A DNA stretch of 64,000 nucleotides from JAEUMW01 sp963734295. GTDB taxonomy: Bacteria > Pseudomonadota > Gammaproteobacteria > Burkholderiales > JAEUMW01. The notes under the pieces were generated by a model that was given only the letters and a program-made list of their open reading frames with translations, was not told where the DNA came from and made no database searches. Below are positions 38,736 through 48,838 of the stretch, in pieces. The translations under genes were made by a program, and so were the position numbers. The stretch lies in contig CAVTGS010000015.1 of NCBI GenBank assembly GCA_963734295.1, forward strand, positions 73,004-137,003, in the 5' to 3' direction. Position 1 is the stretch's first letter. Every line of letters begins with the position of its first letter.

Positions 38736-39741
38736 TCAACCGTAGCCCTTGCGGACCTTGCCGCGGAAGACCCAGTAGACGCCGATCGTGTAGGCGGCGA
38801 TGACGGGCAGGACCACGACGCCGCCGTAGAACAGAAATCGCAGTGAGGCATCCGGCGCCGCCGCGTTCGCGACCGTGATCGAATACGGAATCATGTACGG
38901 CCAGAACATCACCCCCAGCGTCAGGAAGGCGGCGACGAAGAAGAGCACGGTCATCGCGAACGGCAGCGCGTCGTGCCGCTTGCCGCGCGCCGAGCAGGAT
39001 CCCGACCAGCGCGAGCACGCCGATCGCGGGGAACACGAGACCCCAGGGCCGTCGCCTGCAGATCGCTTCGCGCGAGGACGCTGTAGTCGAACGTGACTGC
39101 GAACGCCAAGGACAGGACGACCAGCACACCGGCGGCCAGCCACCGGATGCGGGCGTAGGCCCAGTCGCGCAGCTCGCCGTCGCTCTTGAGCACGAGCCAG
39201 CCCGCGCCGAGCAGCGCGTAGCCGAGCACGAGCCCGATCCCGGTGAGGATCGGAAACGGGTGCAGCCAGTCGAACGGGCCGCCGGCGTACTGGCCGTCCG
39301 CGACCGGAATGCCGCGCATCATCGCGCCGACCGCCGCGCCCTGGACGAACGCGACCACCGTCGAGCCGAGGAAGAATCCCCAGTCCCAGAGCCAGCGCAT
39401 GCGCTCGCTGCGGAAGCGGAACTCGAACGCGATGCCGCGGAAGATCAGCCCGAACAGCAGCAGCAGCACCGGAAGGTAGAACGCGCCGAGGAACACCGCA
39501 TAGACGTCCGGAAAGGCCGCGAAGAGCCCGGCGCCGATCACCACCAGCCAGGTCTCGTTGCCGTCCCAGAACGGGGCGATCGTGTCCATCATCTGCACCC
39601 GGTGCGCCTCGTCCGCGGTCGTGCCGAACAGCACGCCGACGCCGAGATCGAAGCCGTCCAGGATGACGTAGACGCAGGATCGCGCAGCGCGATCACGCCG
39701 GCCCAGAACAATGCGAGAGCGCTCGGTTCCATGGCGCTCAT
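38736..39741 (-). CDS. cydB: Cytochrome bd ubiquinol oxidase subunit II (frameshifts)
   Basis: About 333 residues after repair of shifts near 39680, 39050 and 38985. The start MSAMEPSALALFWAGVIAL follows directly on cydA. Subunit II features are VYVILDGFDLGVGVLFG, APFWDGNETWLVVIGAGLFAAFP, FRGIAFEFRFR, GYALLGAGWLVLKSDGELRDWA and the end FWPYMIPYSITVANAA with IGVYWVFRGKV. It supports the heme-bearing subunit of a quinol oxidase that reduces oxygen to water without pumping protons. The lesions cluster, as in the neighbours, so the gene may be intact in reality. Confidence 0.88.
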
Positions 39742-41151
39742 CCGCCAGTCCTGCGCTGTGCTGCCGGTCGCCGTCTCGGCACTGTCGGCGAACGCCAGCG
39801 GCCGGCTGCCCGTGGCGCCCGGGATGGCCGTGGCCTCGTCGGTCGGCCCCTCGCGCAGCAGCTTGTAGATGTAGTACACGCCGAACGAGACGAACACCGC
39901 GTAGACGAGCAACGTAGCCGGCGAGCGAGAACAGCACGTCGCCGGTGGTGAGCGACGGCGTGACCGCGTCCTTGGTGCGCAGCAGTCCGTACACGACCCA
40001 CGGCTGGCGCCCGACCTCGGCCGTGAACCAGCCGGTGAGGATGGCGACGAAGCCGGTCGGGAACGACGAGGAACGTCGCCCCAGAGGAACCAGCGCGTCG
40101 TCTCCAGCCGGCCGCGCCAGCGCAGGAAGTTCCCGAACCACGAGACCGCGAGCATGATCAGTCCCATCCCGACCATGAGGCGGAAGCCGAAGAACGGGAT
40201 CAGCACCGGCGGGCGGTCCTCCGGCGGGAACGTCTCCAGCCCGATCTCGCGCGAGGTCCAGTTGCCGGAGGCGATGAAGCTGCCGAGCTTCGGGATCTCG
40301 ATCGCGAAGAGATTGCGCTCGTTCGCCTCGTCGGGAATCGCGATCAGCACCTCGCTCGCCGGCTGCTGCGTCTTCCAGCGCGCCTCGATCGCCGCGAACT
40401 TCGCCGGCTGATGCTTGAGCACGTACAGGCCGGTCAGGTGGCCGAAGAAGAGCTGGATCGGGATCAGCACCGCGACCAGCCCGAGCCCCCAGTGCAGCAT
40501 CACCCGCGCCTCGGCGCGATGGATGCCGCGCAGCACGTACCAGGCGCCGGTGGCCGCCACGCACATGCCGGTCGTCAGGAATGCGGCGAGCAGCATGTGC
40601 GGCCAGCGCACCATCATCACCGGCCCGAGCACGATCTCCCGCCAGTCGGCCGGGATGATCCTGCCGTCGACGATCGCGTGGCCGAGCGGCACCTGCATCC
40701 AGCTGTTGTTGGCGAGGATCCAGAACGACGAGAACATCGTCCCGAGCGAGACCATGCAGCAGGCGAAGAAGTAGAAGCGCGGCGACACGCGGTCGCGCCC
40801 GAGCAGCATGACGCCGAAGAACGTCGCCTCCAGCATGAACGCGGTGAAGGCCTCGTAGCCGAGCAGCGGCCCCTGGATCGAGCCGGTCTTCTGCGCCAGC
40901 ACGCCCCAGTTGGTGCCGAACTGGAACGCCATCACGATGCCGGTGACCACCCCCATGCCGAACGAGACCGCGAACACCTTGAGCCAGAAGTCGAAGACGC
41001 GCCGGTAGAGCGGGTTGCCGGTGGCGAGCCGCGCGCCCTCGATCGTCGCCAGCCACGCCGCCAGCCCGATCGTGAAGGCCGGGAAGATGATGTGGAAGCT
41101 GATGACGAACGCGAACTGGATGCGCGACAGGAAGACGGGATCGAGGTCCAT
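39738..41151 (-). CDS. cydA: Cytochrome bd ubiquinol oxidase subunit I, cyanide-insensitive type (frameshifts)
   Basis: The start MDLDPVFLSRIQFAFVISFHIIFPAFTIG carries the conserved heme-ligand His. Further motifs are FGTNWGVLAQKTGSIQGP, AFMLEATFFGVMLLGRDRVSP, ANNSWMQVPLGHAI and HMLLAAFLTTGMCVAATGAWY. The quinol-binding loop is short, as in the CIO subgroup. Shifts near 40065 and 39915 split the C-terminal third (GFVAILTGWFTAEVGRQPWVVYGLLRT, VYAVFVSFGVYYIYKLL). About 470 residues when repaired. The TGA probably overlaps the cydB ATG. It oxidises ubiquinol at the inner membrane. Confidence 0.9.
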
Positions 41152-41167
41152 GGTTCGAACTCCCCTG

Positions 41168-42991
41168 TCATTTCTTCGCGGCGGCGCTGTCCAGCCCCAG
41201 GATGACGACCCTTGCGCGCCTCGGCTTCGTTGGCCACGCGACCATGGTGAATCCGTCAGCCACGGCAACTTTCTGCACGCCATCCACGGTGTACGTGATC
41301 ACGCCGCCTCCGATCCCGCCGCCGGTTCCGAGCGGCCCTCCCCAGAGTTTCTGGCCGGTGGAAGAATCCAACGCGTAGAAATTGCCGCCGAGGTCAGCGA
41401 CGAACACGATTCCACCGGCCGTCGGCGTGATGGCCGCGACAATGGGATAGTTGGACTTGGCGCGCCATTTCCAGATCCCGGTGTCGGCGTCGCTGGCATA
41501 GATCCATCCGGCCCAGTGTCCGTCGGTGGGGTCTTCCTTTCCGAACATGTTGATCGGGTTCCACGTCGCCATTCCGGTCCAGGGCTGCCCGACGGCCACC
41601 GACCGCATTCTCTCGTCAGTCTTGATCGTCACGGTATCGCACCAGTCGACGGTGCCGGTGATGATGAGATTCGTGGTCGGATCGTAGCCCGGGGTGTTCC
41701 ATTCAGTGCCTCCCACCGGACCCGGACAGAAATGAACATTCTGGCCGACGGCGAAAGTGCCCTCGGCATTCTCGATCGTGGTTACCGGCACGCGGTAGAG
41801 CAGGTTGTTGGTGGCGAGATCGTAGCCATAGAGGTGCCCATCCTTCGGTGCGACCGACATGAGCTGCTTGCCGCCCATGGTTTGAAGCAGGATGGGCGGA
41901 CTGGACACGTCCCAGTCATGCCAGTCCTTTTTCACGACCTTGAAGTTGTTCTTGTAGTCGCCCGTCTTGGCGTCGAGTACGACGACCGAGTCGGTAAAGA
42001 GATTCTCGCCTTCGCGCGCTCCCGAGGCGAAGTCGGGGGCCGGATTGCCTCCCGGGACGTACAGCAAACCGTTCTTGATGTCGAGCGTGTACGAGGTCCA
42101 GGTCCCGGCGCCGCTGATGGGTATGCCGGGCGCGTTATTCCAGGTCGACGTGTCGAGCGGCGACTTGCCCAGCGGGCCTCGGACGACGTCGCCCTCGACC
42201 CTGGGAGCGAGAAAGAACTGCCAGACGATCTTGCCGGTCTTTCCCTCGAGCGCGTATACGTTACCCTTGCCACCCTTGTAGTCTCCGCCGGCATTGCCGA
42301 CGTAGACGAGGCCATCCCACGCGATCGGCGCCGACGGCACCGACTCGCCGCGTTTCGGGTCGCAGATCGTCGTCTCCCACACTTGTTTACCCGTCTTGAA
42401 ATCGAAGGCCAGCACCCGACAGTCCTGTGTGCCGCGAAACAGCATGCCGTCCATGTAGGCGGCGCCGCGGTTGGCTGGCAGGAGCGCGCCGGGATAATCC
42501 AGGCGCGTGCGCCAGTTCTCGGCGCACGTGGCCGGGTTGATGGAGAAAATCTCGAACTCGGTGGTGCCGATCAGCGCGTTGTTCACCATGATCAGACCGG
42601 ATTCAAAGGCAGTGAACACACCGAGGTCGTAGGTGCACAGGACCTTCAGGTTCCCGACATTCTTCGTGTTGATCTGGCTGAGCGGCGAGTAGCGCTGCGA
42701 TGTCGGTGTCCTGTTGTAGCTTGGCCAGTCCCCGGCCGCCGCGTTTGGCCATGCCGCGTCGGCGAGAGGCGCGGCGGGCACCGCGGCTACGGGCGCTTTG
42801 TAGGCGGGATTCGTTTCGATTATCAACGTGCCCGCCGGCGCAGACAGCGACTTGAGAAAGTTGAGTCCCATGCCGCCGTAGGTCGTCATCTGCACCGGGA
42901 ACGTGACGTAGAGCACGCCCGCGATTGCCACGCCTGCCACAAACAGCAAGCCGACGATGATGAAGAATTTCCTCTTCGTGCTGTTCATCAC
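41168..42991 (-). CDS. Membrane-anchored PQQ-dependent dehydrogenase
   Basis: A 607-residue quinoprotein with one N-terminal anchor (FFIIVGLLFVAGVAIAGVLYV) and an eight-bladed beta-propeller of PQQ-type W motifs, for example VYALEGKTGKIVWQF, TGIWKWRAKSNYP and YALDSSTGQKLWGG. The KDWHDWDVSSPPILLQ segment carries the Asp expected near PQQ and calcium. I see no vicinal Cys-Cys pair and no cytochrome c domain, so it differs from methanol and type II alcohol dehydrogenases. The substrate is unknown. It precedes cydAB on the same strand, so electrons may go to the quinol oxidase. Confidence 0.88.
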   Translation of the reverse strand: MMNSTKRKFFIIVGLLFVAGVAIAGVLYVTFPVQMTTYGGMGLNFLKSLSAPAGTLIIETNPAYKAPVAAVPAAPLADAAWPNAAAGDWPSYNRTPTSQRYSPLSQINTKNVGNLKVLCTYDLGVFTAFESGLIMVNNALIGTTEFEIFSINPATCAENWRTRLDYPGALLPANRGAAYMDGMLFRGTQDCRVLAFDFKTGKQVWETTICDPKRGESVPSAPIAWDGLVYVGNAGGDYKGGKGNVYALEGKTGKIVWQFFLAPRVEGDVVRGPLGKSPLDTSTWNNAPGIPISGAGTWTSYTLDIKNGLLYVPGGNPAPDFASGAREGENLFTDSVVVLDAKTGDYKNNFKVVKKDWHDWDVSSPPILLQTMGGKQLMSVAPKDGHLYGYDLATNNLLYRVPVTTIENAEGTFAVGQNVHFCPGPVGGTEWNTPGYDPTTNLIITGTVDWCDTVTIKTDERMRSVAVGQPWTGMATWNPINMFGKEDPTDGHWAGWIYASDADTGIWKWRAKSNYPIVAAITPTAGGIVFVADLGGNFYALDSSTGQKLWGGPLGTGGGIGGGVITYTVDGVQKVAVADGFTMVAWPTKPRRARVVILGLDSAAAKK

Positions 42992-43001
42992 CTCTCTCCT
43001 G

Positions 43002-44357
43002 TTAGGTGCCGCCGCCTAGCGCCCGACCCGCGCTGCGGCCCGCTGCGCCTCCCTTGTTCTTCTGCCGCGCCGCGTCGCGCATCCGCAGCGCGTCGTAGAT
43101 CGGCCGGTCCCCGAGCGCGGTCGGCACAGCAACCGCGGCCGCGCACGCCGTGAGCAACGGGACGAAGAGCGTCGTTGCACCGGTCATCTCGACGACGAGC
43201 GCAATGCCGGTGATCGGAGCCCGCACGACGGCGACGAACAGCGCCCCCATGCCGATCGCGACGAAGGCGACGATCGGGGTCGTGAGCAGCGGCACCATGG
43301 CTTCGGCTGAGCGCCCGAACAGCGACCCCGCTATCGCGCCGACCACGAGCAGCGGCGCGAACAGTCCTCCGGGGACCCCGGGGGCATACGAAAGCGGCCC
43401 GAGTAAGAGGCGTATCCCGAGAACGAGGACGAGCGCTGCCACGGAGTGGCCGCCGTCGAGCACGCCCTGGATCAGCGTTTCGCCACCGCCGACGAGCGCT
43501 GGCGCGCAGTAGGCGACCAGCCCGACGGTTCCGCCCACCGCCGCGGCGCGGAGCTCGGGCGCGACGCGAACGCGCTCCAGAAGATCGATGGCGGCGACGA
43601 TCATCCGGTTGTACGCGACCCCAACGAGCCCGACGAGCCCGCCGAACAGGAGGAAGAGCAGATAGCCCGGAAAGAGATCGACCTCGATCGCCGGCACGGT
43701 GAACACGAGCCGGTCGCCGACCAGCGCGCGCATCACGGCGAGCGCGGCGCTGCACGCGGCGAGCGTCGCCACGGCGACGCGCAGCTCGAAGCGGCGAACG
43801 AGCTCCTCGAGCACGAACACCGCGCCGGCCAGCGGCGCGTTGAACGCCGCCGCAAGGCCCGCGCCTGCGCCGGCGGCGAGGAGCACGCGGGCGTCGGCAG
43901 CGCCCAGCCTGAACCAGCGACTGGCGAGGTGCCCGACCGTCGCGCTCATCTGCACGGTCGGCCCTTCGCGGCCGAGCGCGAGGCCCGCGCCGAGCGCGAG
44001 CACGCCGCCGAAGAACTTGACCGGCAGCACCGCGGCGCCCGTCACGCGCGCGTCGCCGCGGACGACTGCCTCGATGTGCTGGACGCCGCTGCCCGAGGCC
44101 TCGGGTGCGAAGCGCCGCACGAGCCAGCGCGCGAGAAATGCCGCCGCGGCGGCGACCACGACGGGCACGAGCCAGCCGATCCACGGCGCCGTGTGCGACC
44201 AGGCGACCAGCGCGTCGCGCAGCGTCTCGGCGCGGTCGACCAGGGCGTGGAACGCGCTGCCGACGAGCCCGGCCAGCGCGCCGACCGCCAAGCCGGCGAC
44301 CGCGAGATTGAGCAGGCCCGAGCGATCCTCGGCGTCGGTCTGAGGCGCAGCGGTCAT
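43002..44357 (-). CDS. ClC-family chloride channel or H+/Cl- antiporter
   Basis: A 451-residue membrane protein from MTAAPQTDAEDRSG. The signature motifs are GSGVQHIEAVVRGD (the GSGxP-like loop, Gln replacing Pro), LALGREGPTVQMSA with the gating Glu, NAPLAGAVFVLEEL with the likely internal proton Glu, and APGVPGGLFAPLLVVG. The proton Glu points to an antiporter. Ten or more helices are visible. The gene start is 20 nt from the stop of a small upstream membrane gene. Confidence 0.9.
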   Translation of the reverse strand: MTAAPQTDAEDRSGLLNLAVAGLAVGALAGLVGSAFHALVDRAETLRDALVAWSHTAPWIGWLVPVVVAAAAAFLARWLVRRFAPEASGSGVQHIEAVVRGDARVTGAAVLPVKFFGGVLALGAGLALGREGPTVQMSATVGHLASRWFRLGAADARVLLAAGAGAGLAAAFNAPLAGAVFVLEELVRRFELRVAVATLAACSAALAVMRALVGDRLVFTVPAIEVDLFPGYLLFLLFGGLVGLVGVAYNRMIVAAIDLLERVRVAPELRAAAVGGTVGLVAYCAPALVGGGETLIQGVLDGGHSVAALVLVLGIRLLLGPLSYAPGVPGGLFAPLLVVGAIAGSLFGRSAEAMVPLLTTPIVAFVAIGMGALFVAVVRAPITGIALVVEMTGATTLFVPLLTACAAAVAVPTALGDRPIYDALRMRDAARQKNKGGAAGRSAGRALGGGT

Positions 44358-44376
44358 GTCCTGTCGGTCAGCGCGG

Positions 44377-44784
44377 TCACGTCTTGCGATTGTGGAGCAC
44401 CCAAGCACCGATGCCGAGTGCAGGGTCAAGAATCGCAAACGCCCCCAGCGTATGGGGAAAAACACCGGCTATCACAAGGGGCACGAGCACTAGAGGAACG
44501 AGCACCACCCGATCAAGCACGGAGGCCGGTCCGAATTGTCGAGCGCCCGAACGGCCGCCGAATACGTAGAGCCATCCAATGACGGCTACCGTCATACCAA
44601 GCACACGGAAGAGCGCACTCTCGTGTCCGTCGAATGGCGCATCCATGAAGATTGTCTGCACCGCACCTGGCCAAACAATCAACAAGCCTCCGAGGGCAAG
44701 ATAGATAAAACCATTCATCACTGCGTATTTCGATGCAGTAGATAGGTTAGCGGGTTTCTCGAGAAGATCGTTGAAAAAAGACAT
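44377..44784 (-). CDS. Hypothetical four-helix membrane protein
   Basis: A 135-residue protein from MSFFNDLLEK; an ATG further upstream at 44835 is possible. Hydrophobic segments are YAVMNGFIYLALGGLLIVW, FRVLGMTVAVIGWLYVFGG, VVLVPLVLVPLVIAGVFP and FAILDPALGIGAWVL. The pattern resembles small DoxX-like or hydrophobic four-helix proteins, but I cannot place it. The IS5-family element starts within 100 bp of its 5' end, so its promoter may have been displaced. Confidence 0.6.
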   Translation of the reverse strand: MSFFNDLLEKPANLSTASKYAVMNGFIYLALGGLLIVWPGAVQTIFMDAPFDGHESALFRVLGMTVAVIGWLYVFGGRSGARQFGPASVLDRVVLVPLVLVPLVIAGVFPHTLGAFAILDPALGIGAWVLHNRKT

Positions 44785-44868
44785 ACTCTCTTGGGTGCCG
44801 ATTGCGGCTACTAGAACGCGAAGATCTTCTGGCACAGTGGCGAGTGACCGGTTCTGGTCGATTCTGTT

Positions 44869-46294
44869 GAGCCTCTTGCAAAATCCTGTTGCCGAGCAAG
44901 ATTATTTTCGTCTGAATGACACGAACAGGGGTGAGCGTGGCTCGACATCGAGCGATAAGGTGCTTGTCATAGACCATCATCTGCTCGCAATGGATACTAA
45001 ACTGCGCTCGCGCCTTTCGCAAATCTGGTTTGCCGTTCAGAACGCACTGTTCCCGGAGATCGAAGCGCAGTTGGGGCAGGCCCTCACGCCGAAGCTGGAG
45101 CAACTGATCCGCATTCTGGAAGTCGCGCGTGTTGAAGAGCACGTGGGCTCGAGCTGGGGCGCGGTGGGACGCCCGCCCCGTGATCGGGTGGCGCTGGCCC
45201 GCGCATTCGTCGCCAAGGCGGTGCTCGATTTGCCGACGACCGAGGCACTGATTGACCGGTTAAGCAACGACACGAGCCTGATGCGCCTGTGCGGCTTCGC
45301 GTTGACCAAGAAGCTGCCCGATGCCGCGACCTTCTCGCGCGCCTTTGAGGAGTTTGCCACCCGTGGCCTGCCCGAGCGGGTGCATGCGACGCTGATCGCC
45401 TCGCATCTGGGCGAGAGAATCGTGGGACATCTGAACCCAGACAGCACCGAGATCGTGGCGCGCGAACGCCCGGCGGACAAGCCGGCCCCGGCGCTGAAGC
45501 CCGCCCGGCGCCGCGGTCGGCCGAAGCGGGGCGAGTCACGCCCCAAGGAGCCCACGCGCATCGAGCGGCAATTGCGGATGAAAGGGCTGAGCGAGATGAT
45601 CGCCGATCTGCCGCGTGCCTGCGATGTGGGCACCAAGCGCGACAGCCAGGGCCACAAACACAGCTGGGTCGGCTACAAGCTGCACTGGGACGTGGCCGAC
45701 GGGGGCATTCCGATCGCCGCACTGCTCACCTCGGCCTCGTTGCACGACAGCCAGGCGTTCATCCCCTTGGCGAAGATGAGTGCCGAGCGGGTCACCAGCC
45801 TCTACGACGTAGCCGACGCGGCGTATTGCTCGCCGCTGCTGCGTGAGTTCAGCCGCGAGTTGGATCACGTGCCGCTCATCGATCACAACCCGCGTCGTGG
45901 AGAAAAGATCGCCTTCGCCCCCCATGAGGCCGAGCGCTTCAAGGAACGCTCCACCGTCGAGCGGGCCAACGCCCGCTTGAAAGACGAGTTCGGGCGCGTC
46001 ACGTCCGCGTACGCGGGGCCACCAAGGTCATGGCGCACCTGATGTTCGGCGTCCTTGCCCTGACCGCGGATCAATTGCTGCGATGGGTGACCTGAACCGC
46101 TCACAGCCCAAATTGGGTGCGCCTCGCAACCGGTTTGCGGGACAGCGCTCGCCCCGACGACAGAAAAAACCGACTCATCTTGCCATGAACAGCGGGTAAA
46201 GAGACTCAGAGGACCGGCGGCCATCCGCATATCATCGCCAAGCGACGAGGCGACTACTTCAAGTCACCTTCGCCAGGAATTTTGCAAGAGGCTC
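44869..46294 (+). mobile_element. IS5-family insertion sequence
   Basis: The left end GAGCCTCTTGCAAAATCCTG (44869-44888) is repeated inverted at the right end as GAGCCTCTTGCAAAATTCCTG, ending at 46294, with one T difference. The element is about 1.43 kb and holds one transposase. TGTT flanks both ends (44865-44868 and 46295-46298), a possible 4-bp target duplication. The ends and transposase type fit the IS5 family. It marks the left border of a run of broken genes. Confidence 0.85.
44990..46095 (+). CDS. IS5-family transposase (one frameshift)
   Basis: About 368 residues. The start MDTKLRSRLSQIWFAVQN is the first ATG inside the element. The DDE residues are in NPDSTEIVARE, LYDVADAAYCS and STVERANARLKDEFG. 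A DUF772-like N-terminus (PPRDRVALARAFVAKAVLDLPTT) precedes them. The frame shifts by one base near 46010; the normal end is VRGATKVMAHLMFGVLALTADQLLRW at 46095. The plus-strand frame also opens upstream at 44771, but that part is the antisense of the membrane gene. Confidence 0.88.
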
Positions 46295-46542
46295 TGTTGA
46301 AAAACCTTTTCCAGAGCTACTCGAAAAATTCCCGGCCCGCAGAGGCTGCTGGTCGGACGTGGAGGACCATGCGATCGTCTGCGACGTGCGACCAGAAGCG
46401 CTCTGACAAGCACCCCGACAATTTGCCGAGCGAATTGTTGATTTCAACACGCCCACGCGAAAATTGGGAGTCGTTGCAGTGTGGAGTTTTTCATCAGAAT
46501 CGGCCGGACAGGGACCGTCGCGGTGCGACCCTTGTCCCCGTC
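46096..46542. other. IS right end and unassigned sequence
   Basis: This stretch holds the 3' flank of the transposase and the right inverted repeat (to 46294). From 46295 to 46542 open frames exist on both strands, but none has a recognisable domain or a ribosome binding site. It leads without a break into the nSTAND fragment at 46543. Confidence 0.45.
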
Positions 46543-46683
46543 GAATGTTCTCTCGAAGGTCGCCTCTGCCCCGGCCTGCGCGCTTTTCGCCCCGAGGGGG
46601 CTGATCGCTTTTTTGGCCGCGATGCCGAGATCGAGGCGCTCGCGAAACGCATGCTGCGCCCCGAGAAGAAGCGTCAGCTGTAA
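46543..46683 (+). pseudogene. Fragment of a novel STAND (nSTAND1-type) NTPase
   Basis: The translation CPGLRAFRPEGADRFFGRD then AEIEALAKRML is the conserved entry of nSTAND NTPase modules (usual form PYPGLRxFxxxDAxxFFGRExEIxxL). It stops after EKKRQL, before the Walker A, so about 40 residues of a protein normally over 500 remain. The frame extends upstream without a domain. STAND NTPases serve as receptors in signalling and antiphage defence. This is a deletion remnant, abutting a dehydrogenase fragment on the other strand. Confidence 0.6.
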
Positions 46684-47018
46684 TCGTTGCGTCCGGCGAT
46701 GACGCCGCCGTCCACGTCCCAGATCGCGCCGGTGACCCATGAAGCCCTGTCAGACAGGAGGAAGGCGACGACCTCGGCCACGTCCTCAGGCACGCCGACC
46801 CGACCGATGGGGTGAAAGCGGTTGAAGCCCTGCAGAGTATCGTGCACCTGGTCCTTGGCGATAAAGCCCTCATAGATCGGCGTTTCGACCACGGCTGGCG
46901 AGACGGCGTTAACGCGGATGCTGGCGCCGGTCAGTTCCATCGCCAGGTGCTGGGTCAGCGCATGGAGCCCCGCCTTGGCCATCGAGTAGGCGGACGACGG
47001 CGTCGCCTGCAAGCACAT
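46674..47018 (-). pseudogene. C-terminal half of a short-chain dehydrogenase
   Basis: The 114 residues include the catalytic Y-x-x-x-K in SSAYSMAKAGLHAL, then MELTGASIRVNAVSPAVVETP, and the typical end PEDVAEVVAFLLSDRASWVTGAIWDVDGG. The whole Rossmann half, with the TGxxxGxG cofactor loop, and the catalytic Ser are missing. Homology stops at about 47010, just before QATPSSAYS. The fragment cannot bind NAD(P), so it is a pseudogene from a deletion. Confidence 0.8.
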
Positions 47019-47176
47019 GTCTTACCATCTCCCTGTGAGGGTAATGCGAGTGGGTGAGGTGAAGGGCTGCACGAATTACATCCAGCAATCGCGCAGCGGT
47101 TTGTTGGTCTGCCAAACGCGCCGTCGCGAGGCGCGGATGCCTACGGTTTGCACCTCGCTCGTTTGCGCTTCTTTTC

Positions 47177-48108
47177 GTGCACCTTAACAGTTGCACACGG
47201 AGAAAGTATTTACCACCGTTCTTCGAAGGCGAGTACTACAGTTACGTATATTGCGGTGATGTTGCAGTGACCGGAAAAATGCCGGGACGCGTTATCGTGA
47301 ACGAATTCACGACCGTCGCCTCGGCCTTCACCGCCGCGCGATTCATTAGGGGCGAGGCCATTTCCGGGAATTCGCTCGGGCTGCGAATCGCCGCAATGAA
47401 CGTCCCGAATTTCGTGAACCTGCAAAGCGGTAGTTGGGGACCCGTCATCGTCGATGGGTTCAATATCACGCGCAGCACGACGCTTTCGAACTTCAATACG
47501 CTCGCGTCCCTCGTCACCTATGCCAGCACGTCTGCCAGCGATGACTGGCGTTCGCGGTTCTTCCGCGCGGCAACGCCAAGCGATGGAACGACGCCGTCGA
47601 ACACGCTGGGAGCGATGGCGGGCATTGAAAGTGAGTCATGGGCACATCCCAAGGACCTCTTCGCACTCTTCGAGGAGGCCTATCCGCAGGCGAAGGAAGG
47701 TTTGCCGAACGCGGCGCCGTTTGCGCCTTACCTGTTGTACGCGCCAAATGACTTCGCGCTCATCTTGCGCTTTTCGGGCGGTGGCCTCTACGCACCGGGC
47801 CGGCTGATGTTCGACGCCGACAGCAATCTCTGGAGCGGTGTGAATTGGATGCCGGGGTCGCAATCCAACGTGGTGAAGAACATCGGCGGAGGCGCCGCGA
47901 AGCTCGGCCCTGACGGTTCCGTACTCTCTCCCCCGGTCACCGGCTTCATGGGTGCCGGGATCAACGGAGTCGGATGGGGCACCGCCGTGACGCGGGAAAA
48001 CGTCTGGATATCGAGCTTCAACGGCAAGATCGACCGGAGTCAATGTCATCTATGGCGTGGCCGAGCCGGTGCAGCCGCCGCGCATGGGCAAGGTGCGGCG
48101 CTTCTGAA
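47177..48108 (+). pseudogene. Truncated secreted NHL-like protein
   Basis: The frame from 47177 reads into GEYYSYVYCGDVAVTG, VNEFTTVASAFTAARFI, SGNSLGLRIAAMNVPNF, SWAHPKDLFALFEEAYPQ, FDADSNLWSGVNWMPGSQ and GINGVGWGTAVTRENVWIS. It seems to lack a signal and the first part of its domain. After SSFNGKI a shift near 48038 gives VNVIYGVAEPVQPPRMGKVRRF and a stop. Proteins with this head usually continue into a propeller of NHL repeats, which is absent, so an internal deletion is likely. The last statement rests on memory of the family and is inference. Confidence 0.55.
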
Positions 48109-48280
48109 CTAGGGATCGCAGAAGCGACAACCGGTGCGGGGTTGACCGCGGCGTCGCGGGATCGCCCGGCGCGGGTCACCTCGTCAATGGCGGCTTATCG
48201 GAAGATTTCGCGGCGACCACCAACGGCGGGAGTTGGCCGTTCGCAGCCGGTCATCGACCCTATCGTGCGTTGGCCCCGCG

Positions 48281-48838
48281 TCAGGGCGCCGGCTCGAACG
48301 TGACCACGCGCTGCGCGGGCACTTCCTCCGACTCGCCACCGACGAACCAACACTCCTCCCCGCGCAGCGGGTCGCGCACCCAGCCGACGCTGAACGGATG
48401 CGGAAAGAATGCTCGCTGGGTAGTGCGATCGGTGCCGCTGAAGAAAGCGCCCAGCCCGGGATGGCTGTGATACCAGCCGACGATGAGCTCACCGGAGCGC
48501 AGCGCTTCCCGGGCACGCGTCCACACCCCCGATTCCATTCGCAACGACACGCCCGAGCTCGCGAACTCCAGTGCGGCAACGCCACTCCGCACCAACACGG
48601 CGAGGATGGACCCGTCGTTGCCGGAGAACGCTTCTCCTACGAGCAGTCCGCCCTGCTCGTCGAAGCTCCCGGCAAGGTGGCGTTCCGCGGCGGCTCGCGC
48701 CTGCGCATCCACCACGATCACCACGCCTTCCGCGCAGCACGATTCGACGCGCGTCGCTTCGGCGTCCGGCAGACGCGGGAACAGCTCGTCGATCGGCAGG
48801 ATCGGCAGCTCGGTCTTCTGCTCGCGCCACTGGATCAC
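48281..48838 (-). CDS. JAMM/MPN isopeptidase of a ubiquitin-like system
   Basis: A 185-residue JAB/MPN+ metalloprotease. The GTG start overlaps the E2 stop (GTGA), a sign of translational coupling. The zinc site is complete: the Glu in EQGGLLVGE (E61), then H-x-H-x7-S-x2-D in WYHSHPGLGAFFSGTD (H124, H126, S134, D137). Such enzymes cut a ubiquitin-like protein from a target or mature its C-terminus. It is the last gene of the operon at 48281-51297. No extra domain is visible. It would recycle or trim the Ubl encoded at 49506. Confidence 0.92.
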   Translation of the reverse strand: MIQWREQKTELPILPIDELFPRLPDAEATRVESCCAEGVVIVVDAQARAAAERHLAGSFDEQGGLLVGEAFSGNDGSILAVLVRSGVAALEFASSGVSLRMESGVWTRAREALRSGELIVGWYHSHPGLGAFFSGTDRTTQRAFFPHPFSVGWVRDPLRGEECWFVGGESEEVPAQRVVTFEPAP

